Shown: positions 33,477 through 42,099 of the stretch, piece after piece
Position numbering within the stretch: position 1 is the stretch's first letter
Layout of the letters: every line of letters starts with the position of its first letter
Assembly (NCBI GenBank): GCA_038093975.1
Contig: JBBPTG010000151.1
Span: forward strand, 1-59,175
Direction of reading: 5' to 3'
Source: Chalciporus piperatus
Lineage: Eukaryota > Basidiomycota > Agaricomycetes > Boletales > Boletaceae
DNA length: 59,175 nucleotides
Position numbers and translations under genes: made by a program
The notes under the pieces: generated by a model
What the model saw: the letters and a program-made list of their open reading frames with translations, nothing else
What the model was told of the DNA's origin: nothing
Databases searched by the model: none

Positions 33477-35561
33477 TCACCACCCAATCTCCCTCAACAC
33501 GCTCTCCGAATCTCGTAACTTGAACGCAATCCTCGTTCGTCGTTTATCGCTCGTTCGAGTGTGTCGTACGTCGTCGGTATTGAACTCCTCGTCACCGTCC
33601 CCGTCGTGGTCTCGTTCGTCCTTCGCCTGCATTGATTCAGGCTCGCTCTCCGTCCGTTCGTGCATCGACATCCCGAGGTTGTGCTCGATTCCGTGGTCGG
33701 AACCGCCAGCGACTGAGATTTCCGCACCTCCGGCATGTCTACGTACCTCTCTCTCGACCCGCCTGTACCGCGTGAGCGATTTCGAACGTCGATGTCCACC
33801 ACGGGCTGTTCTCCTGCTTGGACTTCTACCTGTAGACTCGGAGTTGGTACTGAAGGACTCGAGGGTGGGCAAGGACGTGAGCACTCTTGGTTCCGAACGT
33901 GACTCTGGAGTAAAAATGTTGTCGAGCGGTTCACGTTCCCGCTCGCGCCGTGTTTGACGTTCCTTCTCACGAGCCCTATAATGCTCATGTTCGCTCGCAT
34001 CCGACAAACGAACTGTGAGCCCTAGCGGCGTGCCAACCGGTCTCTGTGAGTTCGTTCCAGGCCATACTGTGCCACTGCCAGCCGTACCGAGAGAAGACAT
34101 CGAAGCAGAAGACATCACCGATCCCACGTGAGGTGCACGTGGAGGATCGGCAAAGGGAGACGTGCCGGATACGGAAGTGGACATCTGCATGTCGGAGGCA
34201 GCGCGTAGTAGGTGTGGGACGGTGCAGACTGTGTCAGAGGTTGTGACGGTCGATAAAGTGTCTCTCCATGGGCTGTATGGAGCATATGGGATGTTCGTTC
34301 CAGAGCCTAAGCCCTCGGTGTAGGAAAGCGCAACTCGAATCGTTTCGTTCGAGTTGGCAGATGCAACAGAGGGGGATTGGGAATCTCCGTTGTTAGGATA
34401 GAATCCTGGTCTGGAACGAGCTCCTGCGAGTCGGAGAGATGAGTTTGAGTGGGGAGGGGTGTAGAGAGAGGTGGAAGTTGCGCTCGAGGGACGGTAGGCG
34501 TGTGCATATGTGCGTGCGGTTTGGATGAGCTCGGCTGTTGTGGAATGTGCAAGAGCTGTGTTTGGGCCCTGGACGTCGGCGTCGGCTCTGGCTCTGGCTC
34601 TGGCCCTGGTACGTGTACCTTGAAAGGACGAGGAGAGAAGTCGGGAGAGGCGTGGACCCTGTTGTTGCTCGTTGTTGGAGTATGCATGGATGAGCGGCAG
34701 TGCCAGCAGTGGTTCAATGGAAGGAGTGGGAGAAAGGGTGGATGTATCTGAAGCGAGGGATGGGGAAGGGGAAGGGGAGAAGGGAGATATGTATGCAGGG
34801 GATGGGACACGAACGGAGGGAACGTGGACATTGGGACTGCCAGTGTACTGAATCGACCGACTAGAATCCTTTGTATGATCGAGATGGAGTCGCGAACCAA
34901 ACACGGTATCGCTGGGGGTACATACAGGGGTTGTCACAGGGATGAGTTTACGCTTTCGAGCTGGGGTTGGGAAGGCGAAACTGCGTAGCTCGAAGTCGTG
35001 TGGGAGCAACGACGGCGCAGCGATGTACAAGCTTGGGGTTGTGCTTGGAAGCTTCATGTTGGGGGAGACCCACGACTCGTCGGAGAGACGTTTCTTGGAT
35101 GAGGCTGACCGATTAAATCGGAGCAAAAATGGGGCAAATCCTGGACGAGGTTCGGGTGGGTCTTCGAAGGGGTCTGCGGATGCGAGACGGCGACGACGGA
35201 TGAAGTAGCGTGCCATAGCGTACACGGCGGCGAAGGCGAAAAGAATACCAGATACGGTACCGACCGTAGCAAGTGTGTGAGACTGCGCAGGAACGGGAAG
35301 TGTCGCATGTGGGACCTGTGAGGGAGATGGATGCGGAGATGGGAGAGATGGTCTGTGTTCGTATGGTGCAAGGATACTGGTAGGAGGAGAGTTTGATATG
35401 TGTGCTAGCGGTGCGGATGAGCTGACGGCGTGCTGGACTGGCTGCGGACCTGGTTCGTCGTACCAGCACTCTTCTTCGTCCACATCGGGGAGAGGACTCG
35501 GCAGTGCTTGAGAATGAATGGCGAGTAAAACGAGCGTAGTAAAAGAGCGTAATCGAGACAT
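33477..35561 (-). CDS. Single-pass membrane protein with long Ser-rich cytoplasmic tail, function unknown
   Basis: Uninterrupted 694-residue frame. Residues 1-20 (LRSFTTLVLLAIHSQA) look like a signal peptide with a processing site near ALPSP. A Pro/Ser-rich outer part of about 75 residues follows. Residues about 98-120 (VGTVSGILFAFAAVYAMARYF) form one transmembrane helix followed directly by IRRRRL, a stop-transfer signal that puts the remaining 570 residues in the cytosol. The tail is rich in Ser, Pro and Thr with basic clusters such as RRTARGGHRRSKSLTRYRR and an acidic stretch near the C-terminus, and no recognised domain. The layout resembles fungal Wsc/Mid2-like wall sensors or other basidiomycete type I proteins, but no WSC Cys motif is present. 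It is divergent from the CDC20 gene, 219 bp apart. Confidence 0.75.
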   Translation of the reverse strand: MSRLRSFTTLVLLAIHSQALPSPLPDVDEEECWYDEPGPQPVQHAVSSSAPLAHISNSPPTSILAPYEHRPSLPSPHPSPSQVPHATLPVPAQSHTLATVGTVSGILFAFAAVYAMARYFIRRRRLASADPFEDPPEPRPGFAPFLLRFNRSASSKKRLSDESWVSPNMKLPSTTPSLYIAAPSLLPHDFELRSFAFPTPARKRKLIPVTTPVCTPSDTVFGSRLHLDHTKDSSRSIQYTGSPNVHVPSVRVPSPAYISPFSPSPSPSLASDTSTLSPTPSIEPLLALPLIHAYSNNEQQQGPRLSRLLSSSFQGTRTRARARARADADVQGPNTALAHSTTAELIQTARTYAHAYRPSSATSTSLYTPPHSNSSLRLAGARSRPGFYPNNGDSQSPSVASANSNETIRVALSYTEGLGSGTNIPYAPYSPWRDTLSTVTTSDTVCTVPHLLRAASDMQMSTSVSGTSPFADPPRAPHVGSVMSSASMSSLGTAGSGTVWPGTNSQRPVGTPLGLTVRLSDASEHEHYRAREKERQTRREREREPLDNIFTPESRSEPRVLTSLPTLESFSTNSESTGRSPSRRTARGGHRRSKSLTRYRRVEREVRRHAGGAEISVAGGSDHGIEHNLGMSMHERTESEPESMQAKDERDHDGDGDEEFNTDDVRHTRTSDKRRTRIAFKLRDSESVLREIGW

Positions 35562-35780
35562 GTCTCTGAGATATACAGCACATATACTTACAACCTGGGC
35601 CTGACCGACCCCATCGCTGTCCTCCCTTTTATCAATCTGTCACTCGATGAGGCTGACATCGACCGCGTATGACCACACGTGACCCATTGATATTCGTCAC
35701 GTGACCACCACGTTGAAATCGCGTTTCGTCGCCTTTTTGAACCGAATCAAACTCACACACCGATTCACTCGTCGTCTGCG
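35562..35780. promoter_or_regulatory. Shared divergent promoter with two CACGTG boxes
   Basis: Only 219 bp separate the start codons of the membrane protein (-) and the CDC20-family gene (+). Two CACGTGAC sites lie at 35676-35683 and 35698-35705, with centres 22 bp apart, about two helical turns, the second inside the palindrome GTCACGTGAC. CACGTG is the core site of bHLH factors such as Cbf1 or Pho4 types. Joint regulation of both genes is inferred. Confidence 0.55.
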
Positions 35781-37547
35781 ATGAACAACCCAAAGACTCC
35801 GTCGAGATTTCGGTCTCGCAGCGATGCTAAAACACCACTCACCCCATCTGTCATATCCGCCTTCAATGCTGTCTCGCTAGGTTCACCACAGAAACGTGGT
35901 CATCCAGCTGATATCTCCAATCCATTCCTCGCAAGATCCCGTCCACCGTCACCCGTAAAACGAACCACCTCTGCTGCTACTTCTGCTGTGTCCTCGAATG
36001 CAGGTGTTATCAGGAAAGGCGGGATTGAATCCCGTCTTGAGGTTGTTTCACATGACTATCATTCACAACCACGTCCAGAGCTCAAACGTTCTCGATCGAC
36101 ACCATCCACGCGTGAACGCACACTATCTCACTCATCCACTGCTCAACCAGATCGTTTCATTACTGCTCGCGAAGATCCTGCACTCCCTTCCTCTTTGTCG
36201 TCGGGTGCGACCGCCGCCGCCGCCAATACTGCAAACTCATCTCCTGGCCACACTGCCCGTTTGGCAAATGCAACGGGCGTTCCTCTCAATAAGCGCGTAT
36301 TGGCATACCATGAACCACCTCCTGCTTCTTCTTCATCCAACTTCCTGTCCGCACAGCGGAACATCGCACGTCCACTTTATTCCCGCGATGCTCTTCCATC
36401 TTCGAATGGTACCGCCTCTTCCAAGACGAGACGTGTGCCCACTACACCGGAACGCGTCCTAGACGCACCAGGCATGGTAGACGACTTCTACCTCAACCTC
36501 GTCTCTTGGAGCGCTCTGAATGTTGTTGGTGTCGCTCTCGGAGAAAGCACCTATATCTGGGCTGCCGATACCGGTATTGTCTCCCACCTAGGTGACGCAC
36601 CCAACGACACCTACGTGGCGAGCGTCGACTTCAGCGGCGATGGTGCCTACCTTGGAATCGGTCTCGGCACCGGTGCCATCGAACTCTGGGACGTGTCATC
36701 AAGTCAAAAGTTGCGGACGATGTCGCCCAGCTCAGACGCGACAAGTGCAGGCCAGGTGGCCAGTCTCAGTTGGTTCAACCACATCCTCACATCCGGTCAC
36801 TCGAATGGTTCGATCGTGCACCACGATGTGCGAGTACCCCGACACGCCGTTGCCACGCTGCAAGGTCACACAGGTGAAGTCTGTGGCCTTCGCTGGAGCT
36901 CAGGCGGCGAGGTCCTTGCCAGTGGTGGCAACGACAACGTCGTCAACCTCTGGGATGGACGTGGTGGGGACGTCGGCGGTGGCTCCGCTCGCGGTGCACC
37001 CAAATGGACGAAACGAAACCACACTGCAGCCGTGAAAGCACTCGCGTTCGCGCCTTGGTCCCCGCTCCTTGCGAGTGGTGGTGGGACGTCGGATACCTGT
37101 ATACATATTTGGAATATGAACACGGGTGCGAGGTTGCACACGTATCACACGGGGGCGCAGGTGACGGGGGTGCATTGGAGTACGGATAGGAAGGAACTTG
37201 TGAGTACGCATGGGTTCCCTGGGAATGGGGTCGTCGGATGGGCGTATCCTCCTGTTTCTTCCTCTGCGTCCTCGGTTTCGGGTTCGGGACGGGCAGGGAC
37301 GGGGACGACTGCTGCACCTCCGCCAACGCCAAAACTCTTCGAAATTCGTGACGCACATGACTCTCGGGTACTCTTCTCTGCGCTTTCACCGAATGGGGAG
37401 GTACTCGTGACGGGAGCGGGCGATGAGAATCTCAAGTTTTGGAGGATATGGGATTCGAGGGATACGAAGAGTGGGAAGAAGAAGGGGACGGTTGGGAAGA
37501 AGGAGGAGACGGGCGCTGGTACAAGGGGTATTTTGGGGATTCGGTGA
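35781..37547 (+). CDS. CDC20/Fizzy-family activator of the anaphase-promoting complex
   Basis: WD40 activator that recruits substrates to the APC/C ubiquitin ligase. Intronless, 588 residues. The N-terminus has a C-box-like DRFITAR at residues 124-130 (consensus DRFIPxR) and KRVLAYHEPPP, the conserved segment before the propeller in Cdc20. VLDAPGMVDDFYLNLVSW opens the propeller, followed by repeats including GAIELWDV, GGNDNVVNLWDGRGG, IHIWNMNTGARL and GAGDENLKFWRIW. The protein ends in Ile-Arg, the IR tail that docks on APC3 (Cdc27). No KEN box was noticed. The segments fit CDC20/Slp1 better than Cdh1, but a meiotic activator (Ama1-like) cannot be ruled out. A C-terminal Lys/Gly-rich insert before the IR tail is unusual. 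Confidence 0.85.
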   Translation: MNNPKTPSRFRSRSDAKTPLTPSVISAFNAVSLGSPQKRGHPADISNPFLARSRPPSPVKRTTSAATSAVSSNAGVIRKGGIESRLEVVSHDYHSQPRPELKRSRSTPSTRERTLSHSSTAQPDRFITAREDPALPSSLSSGATAAAANTANSSPGHTARLANATGVPLNKRVLAYHEPPPASSSSNFLSAQRNIARPLYSRDALPSSNGTASSKTRRVPTTPERVLDAPGMVDDFYLNLVSWSALNVVGVALGESTYIWAADTGIVSHLGDAPNDTYVASVDFSGDGAYLGIGLGTGAIELWDVSSSQKLRTMSPSSDATSAGQVASLSWFNHILTSGHSNGSIVHHDVRVPRHAVATLQGHTGEVCGLRWSSGGEVLASGGNDNVVNLWDGRGGDVGGGSARGAPKWTKRNHTAAVKALAFAPWSPLLASGGGTSDTCIHIWNMNTGARLHTYHTGAQVTGVHWSTDRKELVSTHGFPGNGVVGWAYPPVSSSASSVSGSGRAGTGTTAAPPPTPKLFEIRDAHDSRVLFSALSPNGEVLVTGAGDENLKFWRIWDSRDTKSGKKKGTVGKKEETGAGTRGILGIR

Positions 37548-37955
37548 ACGTGGGCGGGTCTTGGTCGCAGACTGACGTCTTTCTTTCTAGTTGTAAAAAA
37601 TCGTCAGTGTCGTCTATCTAACTACTGCAGTTTTCTTTCGGTAAGCAGTTGGTTTCCGCCGATAGGGGTTTGACAAACTCGTTTCACTCAGCTATGTGAT
37701 CGGAAGCTAGGCGGGTAAGTCGTGTCTTTTCTCTCCACGGACATCTGTGAGCTGGCGCGGGGCCTTGTGTCGTTGGACGCTTTGAGGCCAGCGAGGCTTC
37801 TGACTGGCTTCCGATATATACATTAGAATCAAGGTTCTAAACAGCGTACGAACCGAGAATTCACCGCCGGTTCCCACCGAAGAAGAGACAACACGTGGCT
37901 TTCAGTCCAGCTAATCACGCCCAGGTCTCCGAATATCCTTGATCTCACAATCACC
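37548..37955. other. Intergenic between CDC20 and HET genes
   Basis: About 400 bp without a recognisable gene. Confidence 0.35.
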
Positions 37956-40205
37956 ATGGGACTTTGCCTCTCAAAATCAGTCAGGAGCACAGATCCATCG
38001 GTGAGTTGCATGTGTTTGATTATCGGCTCATAGTACTCGAACTGTAATCACGATCGCTCGGAAAGACTTGCAGGCTGTGCCAAGCATGCGAAAGGCTTGA
38101 CCTTTCCTGCACCATCGGCGACCGACCTGCTGGCATCTACCAGCTAGGGGTAGAAGGAAAGCCTGATCCTCGTTGTCACTTTTGCTATCTGATGACCTGC
38201 GCACAAACATTCTTCGCCCCCGGTATGGTTATCGAGCAATTCGAGCTATCAACAACCCAATGGATCCCTCAGCGCGGCTGGTCGACCGCTATTCCCGACG
38301 TATACATCGTCCCCCTGAACGAACCCACAGCGACATCTCCCTATGCACGCGCTCGAGAGATCCATGCGCAGATTGATCCTACGATCGTAAAAAGGTGGTT
38401 GCGGCTTTGCGAGCAACATCATTCGGATACGTGTTCCCCAATCCCTGGTGTCGTCCGATCTCCAGAACACCCCGATGGCCTTGAGGTTCTCCGCGTAATT
38501 GACGTGCATAAACCAGTGTGTCGTTGAAGCGAAACCAGGCGTACGATACGTTGCGTTGAGCTATGTCTGGGGCCCAACGAACTGGAGTAAACTCCTCAAG
38601 GAGAACAAGGAACAGCTAGCGGAACCACAAGGCCTACTCAGCGTATTTGGTGACCTCCCATTGACGATGGTGGACGCAATCGAGTTGGTATCACTGATTG
38701 GGGAGCGCTATCTGTGGGTCGACTCGCTATGTCTCATCCAGAATGACGATAATGATCTCGCAGCGGGAGTCGCAAAGATGGATTTGGTATACCGAGGTGC
38801 CACCCTGACGATTGTTGCTGCTGATGGGGATGAAGCGAACTGGGGATTAGCAGGTGTAAAGAAGGGCAGCAGGGAGATACGGGCTCAGCCGATCAAGGAG
38901 GTCGTCCCAGGTATTAAGATGACACTTACGTATCCGCTGGGCCATGCAATGACGATGACGGGCAGCAAGTATAGTTTTCGTGGCTGGACGTGAGTAACCC
39001 GATTTTAGTAATGTGCTTTCGTCTCGCATTCTGAATCTGCTTGAAGCATGCAGGAATTCACCCTTTCTCATCGCGCCCTTATTCAGGCAGACAGCACCTT
39101 CTATTTCCGCTGCCATGCAGGCTATTGGTTCGAAGGTACCATCTTTGATGATTTCCCGACAATTCCTACTCCCCAGGACAATTCTGGCACATCCATCTTG
39201 CCTATCATTCCTGATCACATTTCCAATCCCCTTGACACTTACACCGAGATCCTCTACCGCTACTCAAACCGACAATTATCATTTGAATCAGATACCATCA
39301 ACGCAGCTACTGGGATGCTCCGGCATATAATGCTTCAGATGAAGTCAGGATTACCAACTGTGGTGTTCGATCTGGGACTGCTTTTTTCAGCGCCCGGACA
39401 AACCGAGCCCCCACTCGACAACCAATTCACTCGTTTTCTGGAATACTGGCGAAGAAAAGATTTTCCAAGCTGGTCCTGGGCGGGGTGGCATGGCATAGTC
39501 CATGGCTTCACGGACGCAACGGTAGATGGGGAGCTTGACGTCGGGAGGTGGTTGGCCTCGATGACATATATCGTCTGGTACAAACGGGATCCTAGGACCG
39601 GGAAGCTCAGCCTGGTATGGGATTCTGCGGAACAAGCACTTCGCGGGGAACCTCCTGGGGGTGCTGGATATCGCTCCAAATCAGGACCAGGTTATCGCTC
39701 CAAATCAGGACCAGGTGTTGATCGCTACGGCCGCGATACCGACCCTATATTGCGCGGTATGAATACCGTGCCAGACTCTCTTGAACACGACGTTGCTGGT
39801 AGACTCTTCCCGCGAGAACATCATGTTCTTCATTTCTGGGCGTACACTGTCTGCTTTCCGCGCTTGAAGCCACCTCCTGAAGGAGTTAACATCTTGAAGT
39901 TCTTCAAGATTCTTGGTGTCGATGGTTCGAGCTGTGGTATGATCCAGCTAGATGCTTGGAGGATGTTTAAAGGCGAGGAGGGGCCGTACGAGGTGATCCT
40001 TCTCTCCAAGGGTGATCGATACAGGCGTTATCTGCGCGGCGATCCCGAGGTGCACGAACGCCCGTTTTGGTGGGTCATGCTTCATGAATGGGAGGATGAC
40101 AGAAAATTAGTGGCGGAGAGAAGAGGAATTGGGTATTTGTGGTTGGAGAGCGTCAGCGACATGATGGGACCAGGGATGGTTTGGAAGGAGATCCTGCTTG
40201 CTTGA
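37956..40205 (+). pseudogene. HET-domain (heterokaryon incompatibility) gene with apparent one-base frameshift
   Basis: HET proteins act in fungal non-self recognition and can trigger cell death; the domain is a TIR-like fold. The first exon (37956-38000) reads MGLCLSKSV, a good N-myristoylation pattern (Gly2, Ser6) with a Cys at position 4 for palmitoylation. A phase-consistent exon starts near 38066 with CRLCQACERLDLSC. The HET block has RYVALSYVWG (motif 1), GERYLWVDSLCLIQND (motif 2) and, across an intron at about 38993-39046, FRGWTMQEF (motif 3). Just before motif 1, VLRVIDVHKP is in one frame and CVVEAKPGVRY continues one base later (extra base near 38516); no intron longer than about 25 nt explains it. 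The rest (39048-40205) is open. So it is either a young pseudogene or a base-call error. A 24-bp tandem duplication at 39669-39716 adds eight residues. Confidence 0.72.
39669..39716 (+). repeat. 24-bp perfect tandem duplication in the HET gene
   Basis: Two adjacent copies of a 24-bp unit starting TATCGCTCC encode YRSKSGPG twice, in frame. It is located C-terminal to the HET block, in a probably disordered loop. Confidence 0.9.
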
Positions 40206-40534
40206 CCCATGTTGCTGCCGCGAAAAAGCTATCGAGGTCATAGTTCTTCTCACCACTGCCATCCCTCTCGTCTTCCCACGACAATCTACACACCAATCTA
40301 CCTGAGGCAGCACTAGACAGTGCAATATGTACTACGCTACTCAAGTTGTTGCACATCACTCGCACCCTACAGAGAATCATGAGAACCAGCTATCTACTCC
40401 TAGGACATGTCTTCTCCCTGCTGACACATGAGACCTTCCTGAATTAAGCATCCCGATTTTCTCCCGTGGACCGAGTCTGCAAACTTGAAGCTGCGCGGAT
40501 TACCTCTTTATATCTCCGACCTTTCGATACCCAA
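40206..40534. other. Intergenic between HET and triple-MIT genes
   Basis: No gene recognised in about 330 bp. Confidence 0.35.
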
Positions 40535-41775
40535 ATGACATCAGTCTCAAAGACCTCTTTCCTCGATGTGAGTGTACATTCTTGACCTGATAAATGATGA
40601 ATCGAACGGTGGCGGCATCACCTGCAATGTATCACATATCACAGATTGCCCTCGAGTTGCTGTCCCGTGCCATCGATGCGGAGGAAGGGCAGAACTATCC
40701 GGAGGCTCACGCCCAATACATGGCTGCACTCGATTACCTCATGGCCGTCGAGAAATGTGTGTCGTCGTCTACTGTCTAATGCCCTTGCTGAGACTCGAGA
40801 TGCGAACATCTCTCGATCTCCTTGTCCAATTCTCTCTGTACATAAGCCGAGACGAACGAAAAGTCCAAAATCCTATTGAAGGAGAAGGCAGATGAATATC
40901 TTGGCCGAGCAGAAACGATCAAACAGCGCCTTGAGGGGTTTCCAGGCGATCGATCGAGCACGCAATGGAGTATGGCGACCAACGGCGGCGTCCTTGGCAA
41001 GGCGACTTTCACCGCTCAATCTGTCATTCTCGACGTGCGTTTCACAGCTACTTCGGTCGATCGATATCAGTAATCATTGTACACAGGAAGCGTTCAATTA
41101 TGCGAGACAAGCAGTTGACGCAGATGCTGCACAGCACTATGGAGAAGCATACACGCAGTACATGAAGTCCATGGACTATTTCATGTTTGCCCAAAGATGT
41201 TTGTGTCTTGCCACTATAGGGTTCTGTGCGAGTTATCTTGACCACTCATCCAAGACGAACTCAACGAACAGTCAAAGTCTTTAATTCGGTCCGAGGTCGA
41301 AGAGTACCTGACGAGAGCGGAGCTGATCAAGAAACATCTAAAATCATCGGAGGAGCCGATGTCGGACGATGTCAAGCCGGTCAATAGCCTCAACCTCAGC
41401 AAACCACCCCGTCCACCACAAGTTATATTTCTACACGTGAGATTTCAACTGCCGCAAGTTTCCTCCTTCCATGCAATCAGTCTTGACGATCTCGATATCC
41501 TATTTACAGACTGCCGTCGAAATCTCTAAGCGGGCCGTACAGCACGACATCAAACATGACTATACCGCTGCCTACGAGCTGTATAACGATGCCCTCGACC
41601 ACTTCATTCTAGCGCAGAAGTGTGCGTTTGGGGTTTTCGTTCTTTTGTCTTCTCGCACCACTGAATCTTTCTTGTTGTAGACGAGAGCAACGAGCAATCG
41701 AGGGTTGTGATTCGCGCAAATATAGAGGAGTATCTGACTCGAGCGGAAGCCCTCAAGAAGTTCGTCCGATCGTAG
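40535..41775 (+). CDS. Triple tandem MIT-domain protein without AAA ATPase
   Basis: MIT domains are three-helix bundles that bind the tails of ESCRT-III subunits. Splicing seven exons (40535-40567, 40645-40756, 40847-41034, 41087-41198, 41255-41436, 41510-41621, 41681-41775) gives 277 residues with no stop. MIT1 (about residues 12-76) reads ALELLSRAIDAEEGQNYPEA and DEYLGRAETIKQRL; MIT2 (about 112-178) reads YARQAVDADAAQHYGEAYTQ and VEEYLTRAELIKKHL; MIT3 (about 210-277) reads ISKRAVQHDIKHDYTAAYEL and IEEYLTRAEALKKFV. Each domain begins at a phase-0 intron and its first two helices are one exon of exactly 112 nt ending in phase 1, so the gene arose by two duplications of a two-exon module. No AAA, kinase or protease domain is present, and the stop directly follows MIT3. 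The start at 40535 was chosen because it provides the same exon junction as the other modules; the ATG at 40594 lies in intron 1. Function as an ESCRT-III adaptor or competitor of Vps4 is inferred. Confidence 0.85.
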
Positions 41776-42099
41776 CTTATCGTTTCTTCAATTGTGCCCC
41801 GAAAGATGTTATACCAAGTGCTCTATGATCCGCTGCAACCACGAATATGGAGATATTTTCCTAACACCGGTGCGCTTGCCGGCCATGGTGTGGTCGAGAA
41901 CGGGGCTTCAGAGTTCAGATGAGAGTGAAGTTGTCGTTAGGTCGAACAAGACGATGGCGGCGTCGGACGTAGATTCTCGGGTCTTAGTCTCCCCGGGATG
42001 AAGACAGTCGGCGCAACGAGTCAAGCTTCGGGTAGCGAACTTGGTAGCGACCTGCTCTCTGTCATGCTCACGACTATAGTGGAACTAGACCGCGATGAC
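41776..42099. other. Intergenic, no gene recognised
   Basis: Short open frames only. Position 42000 has a partial copy of the dispersed GAAGACAGTCG element next to AGTCTCCCC. Confidence 0.35.

Noticed and set aside
39669..39716. CRISPR-like repeat
   Set aside because: Only two directly adjacent units without spacers, in a eukaryotic coding sequence.
40594..40755. Start of the triple-MIT protein at ATG 40594
   Set aside because: It would place intron sequence in the protein; the ATG at 40535 with a GTGAGT donor gives the same exon junction as in modules 2 and 3.
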